DNA from: Lysobacterales bacterium | Lineage (GTDB): Bacteria > Pseudomonadota > Gammaproteobacteria > Xanthomonadales > Rhodanobacteraceae | Length of the DNA stretch: 64,000 nucleotides | Reading direction: 5' to 3' | NCBI GenBank assembly: GCA_016721015.1 | Contig: JADKJL010000012.1 | Span: forward strand, 1 to 64,000 | Shown: positions 1 through 7,660 of the stretch, piece after piece | Layout: every line of letters starts with the position of its first letter | Position numbering within the stretch: the stretch's first letter is position 1 | Program-made: the position numbers and the translations under genes | Notes under the pieces: generated by a model | What the model was told of the DNA's origin: nothing | Databases searched by the model: none | What the model saw: only the letters and a program-made list of their open reading frames with translations

Positions 1-602
1 TGAATTAATGGATCTGTTGTCAATCCAATATCATAAACTGATCAGTAGAAGTGATTCAGCGGACGAACCAACCAGCCCGGCTGATCCAAACTGTCCTCAG
101 CCAGAGCGCGCGATGCGCACGCACCTCCACGCACTCCAAAGAGACCCATCGGACCGGGGCCCATGTCGTCCTCCCTGAATTGCCCCTCGAACGAGCCAGT
201 TTCTGAGATTCAAAGAGGAGTACCACCCACAGGTTTTGGTTGCGAGCTAAACAGTTCCGTGAACTCGGCTCTCTTTTCGAAGCTGCCGGCTGTGTGCAAC
301 TGGCAGCCCAAACAAACGCTACCCGTTGATGAATGACAGGCATTGGCGTCAGGTTATGGAAGAAATCCTTGATCAGAAAATAGAGGGAAAGCTGTTGAAT
401 CCAGTAGGCCTGAACGGATCAGAAGGATGAAGCCTGTCAACAAGCAGTCGCGCCACCACACGTCTGCACCTGAATGTGACAAGGTCGAGGTTGTATGTAG
501 GCCCCCGAAATTATCAGGCATGCGCTTGGGTTTCAAACGGACAACTAAGGCACTCGCAACCAGCAATAGGGCGGCGACCAAAACTTGCGCGTATCTCATC
601 AT
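1..602 (-). pseudogene. Degraded second copy of the phospholipase C-like gene (5' part)
   Basis: This stretch matches the first third of the intact gene at 7661-10531: positions 1-60 correspond almost base for base to about 9924-9985. The start is the same doubled ATG (ATG at 602) overlapping the stop of the lipoprotein copy. The signal peptide region is still readable, but small deletions and frameshifts break the frame within about 30 codons, and zinc-site codons are scattered over different frames. The gene runs off the left edge of the window, so its 3' end is not seen. It is clearly a decayed tandem duplicate and no product is expected. Confidence 0.85.
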
Positions 603-1408
603 GGCACCCCAGTTCCATTGGTAATAATCCTTGCACATCGTCCCTGCCTGGTATTTGGGCCTGTCGCAACCTCTTCTGATGTTCTCGACCCAATCTCTTG
701 CGCAATTCAATCGCGCTGATTGACCGAGGAAAAGCCATAGACCGACATTGCGGTCGAGTAATCCAGATCTGAATCGGGATCTTCCGAACACACCCAGGGG
801 CGAGCAGGTCGTAGCCCTTCTTGCGTATCGCCACGTCGTCCGGTCGCGTCGAATCGAAATATGGATTGCTTGTTCCCTTACCTGAGTGGTAGTAGGAGGC
901 CGCCTGCTTCAACGTGAGAGTCGGCTTGAACATTCGAATGATTCTGAGATTTCCCAGCCACCGGTCGGCAGTCGACAATTCCGGTGTCCGTGCGGTTGAT
1001 CGCGGCAGGAAGCTCGGCATTCCATAGTCGTCCATGTATAGCCAGGCTTTCATCGCCGACGACGGCATATCCCGGTTCAAACACCGTGACAACCCAAGTA
1101 ATGCGAGGATGCGTTCCCGGCGTGGCGATGTACAGATCAGACCAGGTTGATGGAATCGAGAATCGGCCTTCTGCGTCGGTACGTACGATGACGTTGTACA
1201 GAACCATGTTTCCTGACGGCCCAAAGAACACGGGATCGGACACGAATCTGGCAGAGGAAATTACCAAGGCGTTCGGAAGACCCTTGCCGGTTTCGACGTC
1301 GACAACTTTTCCTGATTTCGACCTGTGCGTCGTGATACAGCCCGGAATCTGCGGCGTGAACGGCGCGATGAGCAGGATTATCAGTAATCCGAGAATGATA
1401 CGAGCCAT
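599..1408 (-). pseudogene. Degraded second copy of the small lipoprotein gene
   Basis: This is a close copy of the intact gene at 10528-11346. ATG at 1408 follows the TAG of the IPT copy by a few bases, exactly as in the intact module. The N-terminal leader and the beta-sandwich region (GKVVDVETGKGLPNA) are in frame, but the frame is lost near 1050 and continues in another frame to the stop at 599-601. Further sequence differences lie near 700-800. The original 4-nt overlap with the next gene is still present at 599-602. Confidence 0.85.
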
Positions 1409-1412
1409 AGAC

Positions 1413-3168
1413 CTACATTCCCTGAATGCGCCAGACGCCATTGGCGTCTTGAACCATTTGTATGTGGTACCCACTGCGGGTCTGATCGGCGTTGTCACGC
1501 ATCACGAGAATTTCAGCATATTCGGGCCCAATGAAACCGCTGGCGATTGTCCCGAGTTGAGTCGCGACTGTTGACATAGGTTTGGTGCCGAGCGCCGTAA
1601 ACGCCGCCACGTAGCGGGCCTAACTGATTCATCGTAGGCTAGCCCGGCCCCGCTTGCATCCGCTTCGACGAGCTTTTTCTTGACATAGCCATAGACATCA
1701 CAGAGCATGCCTCGTTCTACTGCAGTGCTGCGAATCAACACCCATTGTGTGACGGTATAGGTCCGTCTCGTATTGCTCGTGACCTCAAGTGTCGCCTTGA
1801 ACAAACCCGGTTTGGAATACCCAAAGGATCGTGGAATTCATCAATCGACGGCGAGGTAAAGTCGAAAACACCATCACCATCTGTGTCGATTCGAATGCTT
1901 TGCAGGTTGCTTCCGGCCAGACTCTCGTGCAGCTCGATATCAAATGTAATAGTCGCCGGCGCCATACCAATCGGTTGTTCGGCATGGAATGAAATGAGCG
2001 ACTCTGCGTTGCCGCATGCCAGGCAGTCGATTTTAGCTTTGGGATCTCCCTCAACATCGATCGGAACGATGGGCTTCTCGTCACTTTGATTCAAGGTGAT
2101 TGATGCCGTAGCCGTCAAACCCGGTAGCGTGGTGGCGACTGCGTCGAGCGTGTTCGCTTTTGACAATCGCACATTTGGCACCATGAACCTGCCGTTCACG
2201 GTCTTTGCGGGTATGCCATTGATTGTGATACCGGTGCTGACCGGCCCGGTGAATGTACCAACCACATCCACAATATCGCCCGGCGAACTGGATCCCTCTT
2301 CCGGAGAATCAATCGTTACGTTCAATGATCCGTTGCCCGTAATATTTTGGGCCTGACCCGCAGTGTATACCGCGCCGCTCAATTGCCCTATGGGAACAAA
2401 TCCTGGCGGATCATTCGGTACCGTGCGTGGATCGAATCCGCAGATTTCGGTCGATGTTGTCGGATTGGTGATGTGCGGGAAATTCGGTGAATCGGCTGGC
2501 GCGTAGGTCTCATCACCCGTGTAACGGGCAAACAAGGTGGTCTCGCCAACCTCGGCCTGCATCGCCGTGCAGGTCGTCGCCGGCAGGGCGATCAGGCAGC
2601 CATGGATACCATCGCTGACCGTCACCGCTCCGGTCGGGGTCGGACCAGACGGAGAGACCGGCGTCACCGCGATCTGGATCGTGAATGACTGACCCGCAAT
2701 CGAGGGCTCGGCGCTAACCGAGGCAATTGCCACTTCGGCCGCTTCGGTTCCGATTGGAACTACGGTAAAGGACGATGCACTGACACCCGTCTGTCCAGAC
2801 ACTGTCACCGATATCGGCCCAGTCGTTGCGCCCTGCGGAACTAGCGCTACCAGTTGTGTCGCGTTTGCCTGCATGACAAATGCAGGCATGCCGTTGAACC
2901 TGACGATATTGTTGGTGATGGCGGCGGTATTGAACCCCTGCCCGGTAATGGTCACGGGAATACCGACGACCCCTGACATCGGGGCAAAGCCCGAGACATT
3001 CGGTGCAGGCAACGGCGATGTCACCACAAAATTGGTTGCGCTGGTCGCTGTCCTGCCAAGTACGTTGACCTGGATCGGACCTGTTGTCGCCCAGGAGGGC
3101 ACATTGGCAACCAACTGGGTCGTCGTCGTGGACGTCAAGGTCGCCGGCGTGCCGTTGAAACTGACTGA
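1413..3168 (-). pseudogene. Degraded second copy of the IPT/TIG giant gene, 3' part, cut by an insertion sequence
   Basis: Translation closely matches the C-terminal third of the intact giant protein at 11351-16366, including IPT repeats and one Ig-like repeat. The frame is open from 3168 to about 1800, then shifts twice (near 1800 and near 1610) before the conserved C-terminal end, which finishes at 1413. At 3168 the homology stops inside an IPT repeat at the left end of an IS1111-type element and resumes at 7258. The split plus two frameshifts make this a pseudogene. Confidence 0.88.
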
Positions 3169-3173
3169 GTAAA

Positions 3174-3185
3174 AAGAGACTTCCC
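3174..3185. repeat. Left subterminal inverted repeat of the IS1111-type element
   Basis: AAGAGACTTCCC, a perfect inverse complement of 7243-7254. A 10-bp part (3176-3185) can also pair with 3259-3268, just before the transposase start codon. Confidence 0.8.
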
Positions 3186-3759
3186 ACATCTTTCGGCCTC
3201 AAGGATCCCGAAGAACCCAGGTGCCATGATGGTAGCTCTACACAACCGTCAACAGAAGGGGAAGTCTCCATGAATACCATATCCGCGGCGGCAGGCCTCG
3301 TGGGCGTTGATCTGGCCAAGATCGTGTTTTCGATTTGCGAGGTGGATGGACGCGGTCGGGTGCTGCGTCGTCAGGATCTTCGTCGCGAGGCGCTTGAGCT
3401 CTGGCTCTCGCAGCTTGCGGCCGGAACAGTGGTGGCCATGGAAGCGTGCAGCGGCGCGCATCATTGGGCGCGGCGTTGCCAGGCGTATAACCTGCAGCCG
3501 CTCATCAGGGCGGCCCCAATTCGTCACGCCGTTTCGCAAAGGACGCAAGACCAAGAACGACAAGGCCGATGCCGAGGCGAGTGCCACGGCGGCGCGGCAA
3601 GGGCAACATGCGCTTTGTGCCGGTGAAGGAGGTCGATCAGCAGGTTCGCCTGTCCGGGCAGGGTACGCGAAGGGCACAAGGCCGAGTCCCGGGCCGCTGG
3701 CCATCGGCGCCCGGTGTTCGTGGCCTGTTGGCCGAGTTCGGCGTAATCGTGGCGCAGAG

Positions 3760-3768
3760 CGACACGGC
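3760..3768. repeat. Target site duplication of the IS21 element, left copy
   Basis: CGACACGGC, identical to 6302-6310. Joining the flanks at one copy restores the DTALRR reading of the IS1111 transposase. Confidence 0.88.
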
Positions 3769-3887
3769 TGTTGGCGCTCGTTGAAAACTGACCATCTCTG
3801 CTCGTTGAAAATTGACCAGGGATGAAGGCCGAGGGAGAGCTCCCTCGGCGTGGTCGGAGTGTAACTCCGAGCGTGGGTCAGAGGGGA

Positions 3888-4694
3888 TCAGAAGGGTTCT
3901 TCGATCACCTCCTTGGATGCTCGCTGCTTGGCCTGCTCACGCGACTTGATTCGGGCTTTGGCCTGGCCGCTGCTCTGGTGGAATCGGTAGGATTCGTTGC
4001 CGGTCTCGACGATGTGGCAGTGGTGGGTCAGTCGGTCGAGTAGCGCCGTGGTCAGCTTGGCGTCGATGAACACGTTGGCCCATTCGGCAAACACCAGATT
4101 GGTGGTGATGATGACGCTGGTGTGCTCGTAGAGTTTGGATAGCAGATGAAACAGCAGCGCGCCGCCGGCCTGCGAGAACGGCAGGTAGCCGAGTTCGTCG
4201 AGGATGACGAGATCCAGATGCATGAGCTGGTTGGCCAGTCGACCGGATCGGCCCGCCGCCTTTTCCTGCTCCAACTGGTTGACCAGATCGACGGTGGAAT
4301 AGAACCGAACTCGCTTGCCGTGGCGGGTAATCGCCTGAATGCCCAGCGCGGTGGCGAGGTGGGTCTTGCCGGTCCCGGTGCCGCCGACCAGGACGATGTT
4401 CTCGGCCCGCTCGGTGAACTCGGCGGTAGCAAACACGCTGATCTGCTGGCGATCGACTTTGGACCGATCAAATTCGAATCCAGCGAGATCACGATGCACG
4501 GGGAACTTGGCCGCATGCATCTGGTAGCGGATCGAGCGCAGACCGCGGTCGGTCTGCTCGGCGGTGATCAGATGGCGTAGCAGCCACTCGGCCTGTTCGG
4601 TGCCGCCGCCGGCGCTGTTCTGCAGTACCTCGGCATAGCTGCTGGCCATGCCGTACAGGCGTAATTGCTTGAGCTCGGTGATCAGGTCAGACAT
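3888..4694 (-). CDS. istB: IS21-like helper ATPase IstB
   Basis: This 268-aa AAA+ ATPase assists the IstA transposase in target selection and strand transfer. The Walker A motif GGTGTGKTH is at about residues 103-111 and Walker B (DLVILDELG) at about 160. The length fits the family (about 250-270 aa). Its ATG overlaps the end of istA by 8 nt (ATGTCTGA), so translation is probably coupled. The reading frame is intact, so the nested element may be active or a recent arrival. Confidence 0.95.
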   Translation of the reverse strand: MSDLITELKQLRLYGMASSYAEVLQNSAGGGTEQAEWLLRHLITAEQTDRGLRSIRYQMHAAKFPVHRDLAGFEFDRSKVDRQQISVFATAEFTERAENIVLVGGTGTGKTHLATALGIQAITRHGKRVRFYSTVDLVNQLEQEKAAGRSGRLANQLMHLDLVILDELGYLPFSQAGGALLFHLLSKLYEHTSVIITTNLVFAEWANVFIDAKLTTALLDRLTHHCHIVETGNESYRFHQSSGQAKARIKSREQAKQRASKEVIEEPF

Positions 4695-6183
4695 GGGTCA
4701 TCTCCTCGCGCAGGGTGTCGTAGCGACGGGTGTCGGTGGTCGGTGGCTCTTCAACAACGAGCGATGTGCGGACCGCTTCCGGTGGCGGCCCCTCACTCAG
4801 TCGGGCAAGGACGTTGAGCACGTGCTCGGCGCTGGGATGCCCTGCTTCGAGCACGAGATCAACAGCGACCAGCACCCCCTCCAGCCCATGCCGTGGCACC
4901 GCCGCCAACACCTGCGCCATCACCCGATCACCGCCTGCGCGACGCAGCAGCGCACGACTGAGCCGCTTGAGCGGCTCCGGCATGTCGGCAAACGGCGCGC
5001 CGTTGCGCAGCGCGCCGGGCTTGCGCGCGATCAGCGGCACGTAATGCTGCCAGTCGTAGACCACGTGGTCGCGCTCGGTCGCCCGCGGGTGCTCGGCGAT
5101 GACCTCCTGGTCACCCACGATGACGATGCGCTCCGGATACAGCCGCACGCTGACCCGGTGACCCGCAAAAGCGCAGGGCACCGAGTAGCGATTGCGCGCC
5201 GCCGACACCAGGCAGGTGCTCGATACCCGCGCGGGTGATTCGATGTAGCCATCAAACGGTGCCGTCATCGGCATCAGGTGCGGCACCTCGTGCTCCAGCG
5301 CCTCGGCAATGCTCATGCCCGGAAAGTCCGGATGCGCGGCACTGCGGCCTTCGATGCACTCCGTGGCCAGCCACACGTTGAGCTCGGCAAAGCTGGAGAA
5401 GCGCTGCTCCTGCGCCCGCTGCCAGATGCGGCGGCGGGCGTCCTGCACGCCCTTCTCGACACGCCCCTTCTCCCAACCCGACGCCACATTGCAGAAGTCT
5501 GGATCAATCAGATAGTGCGCCGTCATGGCGGCAAACCGCGCGTTGACGATCCGCGCCTTGCCGCGGCCCGGCACCCGGTCCACTGCCGTCTTCATGTTGT
5601 CGTAGATGCCGCGTCGAGCGATGCCGCCCAGCCCGGTCAGACAACGCAGGTGTGCATCGAACAGCATCTCGTGACTCTGCGCCGGGTAGGCCACCAGCCA
5701 GAAGGCCCGTGACGCGCACAGCTTCATGTGCGCCAACTGCACCTTGCGCCAGACGCCGCCAATGACGATGCCTTCTTCGCTCCAATCAAACTGGTACGCC
5801 TCACCCCACTCGAAGCGCAACGGCACAAAGGCCGAGCGCGCCGTCACTGCGCCGGACTCGGCACGCCAGGCGCGGATCGCCTCCGTGACCCGGGTGTAGC
5901 TGCCGGCAAAGCCCTCCGCCTGCAGTTGAGCGAACAGCCGCAGCGCCGTGCGCCGCTCCTTTCTTGGCCGACGGGCATCGATCTCAAGCGCCTGTCGCAA
6001 CCACTCTCGATGCCCGTCGAGCTTCTTCGGACCCGCCTCGCGCCGGTAGCTCATCTCACTGCGGGTCGACTCCCGCAGCCACGCCTTGATCGTATTCCTC
6101 GACAGACTCGTCCGTCTGGCGATCTCACTAATCGACAGCCCCTCGCGGAGCCGCATCCGTCGCACCTTTGCGTACGTTGCCAT
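4687..6183 (-). CDS. istA: IS21-family transposase IstA
   Basis: This 498-aa DDE transposase catalyses movement of the IS21 element. The N-terminus has a helix-turn-helix (LSISEIARRTSLSRNTIKAW). Candidate catalytic residues are the D of FDWSEE, the D of GIYDNMKTAV and the E of GWEKGRVEK. The start at 6183 (MATYAKVRR) follows a GAGG about 8 nt upstream; an ATG ten codons earlier is possible but lacks family support. The frame is complete and overlaps istB at its 3' end. Confidence 0.94.
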   Translation of the reverse strand: MATYAKVRRMRLREGLSISEIARRTSLSRNTIKAWLRESTRSEMSYRREAGPKKLDGHREWLRQALEIDARRPRKERRTALRLFAQLQAEGFAGSYTRVTEAIRAWRAESGAVTARSAFVPLRFEWGEAYQFDWSEEGIVIGGVWRKVQLAHMKLCASRAFWLVAYPAQSHEMLFDAHLRCLTGLGGIARRGIYDNMKTAVDRVPGRGKARIVNARFAAMTAHYLIDPDFCNVASGWEKGRVEKGVQDARRRIWQRAQEQRFSSFAELNVWLATECIEGRSAAHPDFPGMSIAEALEHEVPHLMPMTAPFDGYIESPARVSSTCLVSAARNRYSVPCAFAGHRVSVRLYPERIVIVGDQEVIAEHPRATERDHVVYDWQHYVPLIARKPGALRNGAPFADMPEPLKRLSRALLRRAGGDRVMAQVLAAVPRHGLEGVLVAVDLVLEAGHPSAEHVLNVLARLSEGPPPEAVRTSLVVEEPPTTDTRRYDTLREEMTHV

Positions 6184-6301
6184 GGTGTGCACCTCGTCTC
6201 CCTGCCAGTCCAAAAGGCCGGCAGGTTAGGTCAGAACACCCTGGTCAATTTTCAGCGAGCAGAACCCTCGATTTATGGTCAATTTTCAACGGGCAGCAAC
6301 A

Positions 6302-6310
6302 CGACACGGC
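6302..6310. repeat. Target site duplication of the IS21 element, right copy
   Basis: CGACACGGC, identical to 3760-3768. One base longer than the 4-8 bp usual for the family; the outermost C could be chance identity. Confidence 0.88.
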
Positions 6311-6908
6311 GCTCCGTCGATTGCTGGCGGATCTGGATACGCAACGCGGATTGCCTGCCGAATTCAAGGAATTGCTGCGCGATCTGGCGGATCACTGGAA
6401 GCAGGCGTTGCGCGTGCACCACGACACCTGCGATGCACGCATCGAGGCTCACGCGCGAGCTGATAGCCGATGTGTGCGGTTGCGAGGCGTCGGGATCGGC
6501 CCCATTACCGCCGATGCGGTGGTGGCGACGGTCGGCAACCCCGTTCACGCAGGGTCGGCAAATGTCAGCGTGGTTGGGCTTGGTTCCCATCCAGCATTCC
6601 AGCGGCGGGCATGCGCGGTTGGGCGGAATCAGTTGCCGGGTGATGCCTACCTGCGCACGCTATTGATCCAGGGCGCACGCAGCAGTCTGCAGCGTGCCAA
6701 GGCTGTGGCGACCGAGAAGGCCACGCCCGAACAACTGTGGATCCGCACACTCGACGGTCGCATGCCCTTTGGCAAGGTGATCGTGGCCATCGCCAACAAA
6801 CATGCTCGGCAGATATGGGCGATCCTCGCGTACGATATCGACTACGACGCTCATGCCTGCCTGAATGATCCGATGCACCGGCAAACCCATGAGGTGTATG
6901 CGGCCTAG

Positions 6909-7242
6909 AAGAACGTTTCGATTCAACGTCAGCGCGACACGGTAGACAACGGGTCAGACCACCCCGGAGAGAACCTGACCAACTAGATGGACGTCCACGA
7001 GGTGTTTCGGTTGATCGCCGAGCACCGGACAGTCCGATGATTGAATGAGGTCTTCGGGTGCGGTTTATACCCTGGTCCGAGTCAGCACGATCGACTCAAC
7101 AAGACCGTTTGAGGAAATGCAGTCTGACAACCGTTTTGTCACCCGTCTCGCAACGACAACGCAGTACGCAACAAAGGAACAATTCAATGACCAGCAAAAG
7201 CCCGAAAGCTCAGGGCAACGACATCACTTGCCCAGGCTTGAC
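6909..7242. other. Non-coding 3' region of the IS1111-type element
   Basis: These 334 bases lie between the transposase stop and the right inverted repeat. No open frame has recognisable similarity. The tail is expected for IS110-type elements, in which the region flanking the transposase encodes the guide RNA of some members; I could not identify such an RNA here. Confidence 0.5.
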
Positions 7243-7254
7243 GGGAAGTCTCTT
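7243..7254. repeat. Right subterminal inverted repeat of the IS1111-type element
   Basis: GGGAAGTCTCTT, the perfect inverse complement of 3174-3185. It lies 3 bp inside the point where homology to the intact IPT gene resumes. Confidence 0.8.
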
Positions 7255-7257
7255 GAG

Positions 7258-7634
7258 GAATTGTTGGACAGCGCTGCATTGAAGTTGCTGCCGTAGATGG
7301 TCACCGTGGCACCATAGATGCCACTCCCTGGCGTGAAGCTTGTAATCGTTGGCGGCGGTGGCTCCGTTACCGTGAAAACCGAAGAGCTCTGAACAGATCG
7401 CCCTGCAACGGTTACCTGAATCGGGCCTGTTGTCGCGGCGCTCGGCACCACGACGACCAGTCGCGTTTCCGTGGCCGATGTGATCACTCCGGATGCACCG
7501 TTGAACGCGACGATGTCGTTGGCAACCGTTGTGTCGAAATTGGTTCCGGTATTTGTGACGGTGGGCGCTCGCTGACGCCGATTCCGCTCGCAGGGACAAT
7601 CCACACGATTTCCCAACCCGTACTTCACCGGCAC
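7258..7634 (-). pseudogene. 5' fragment of the second IPT/TIG gene copy
   Basis: In translation this matches two IPT repeats of the intact gene around 13090-13420 (NDIVAFNGASGVITSATETRLVVVV, then PTITSFTPGSGIYGATVTIYGSNFN). It continues across the IS element into 3168-1413. Similarity fades upstream of about 7563, and the sequence between there and the stop of the phospholipase-like gene (7661) is unrelated, which marks the duplication junction. There is no signal peptide or start, so the copy was truncated before or during duplication. Confidence 0.85.
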
Positions 7635-7660
7635 TAATACCGCGTATTGGAATGCTCGAT

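Larger units (their letters stand above)
3769..6301 (-). mobile_element. IS21-family insertion sequence nested in the IS1111 transposase
   Basis: The element is about 2.5 kb, starts TGTTGGCGCTCGTTGAAAAC and ends as the inverse complement TGTTGCTGCCCGTTGAAAAT, so both termini have the TG...CA form. Each end carries two copies of a GTTGAAAATTGACCA-type box, the usual multiple terminal repeats of IS21 elements. It contains an intact istA-istB pair. A 9-nt direct repeat flanks it. Confidence 0.92.
3270..6908 (+). pseudogene. IS110/IS1111 family transposase, frameshifted and split by IS21
   Basis: The N-terminal part (from ATG 3270) has the DEDD-type RuvC-like opening GVDLAKIVFSICEVD and the MEACSGAHHWAR motif. 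The reading then jumps frame near 3505 (to QFVTPFRKGRKTKNDKADAEA) and again near 3600 (to NMRFVPVKEVDQQVRLS). After the IS21 insertion, the protein resumes precisely at 6303 (DTALRRLLADLDTQRG) and runs through the transposase_20 domain (RLRGVGIGPITADAVVATVG) to the stop at 6908. Two more compensating shifts lie between about 6548 and 6640, where another frame reads GRQMSAWLGLVPIQHSSGG. Removing IS21 and one repeat copy restores the central reading frame, so the other frameshifts are separate events. Confidence 0.87.
3169..7257 (+). mobile_element. IS1111-type (IS110 family) element, itself interrupted by an IS21-family element
   Basis: The boundaries come from comparison with the intact IPT gene: homology ends at 3168 and resumes at 7258, with a shared GA at the junction. 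A perfect 12-bp inverted repeat (AAGAGACTTCCC) lies just inside both ends (3174-3185 and 7243-7254). Subterminal inverted repeats with little or no target duplication are typical of the IS1111 subgroup. Without the nested IS21 element the unit is roughly 1.55 kb. The transposase is frameshifted, so the element is probably dead. Confidence 0.82.
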
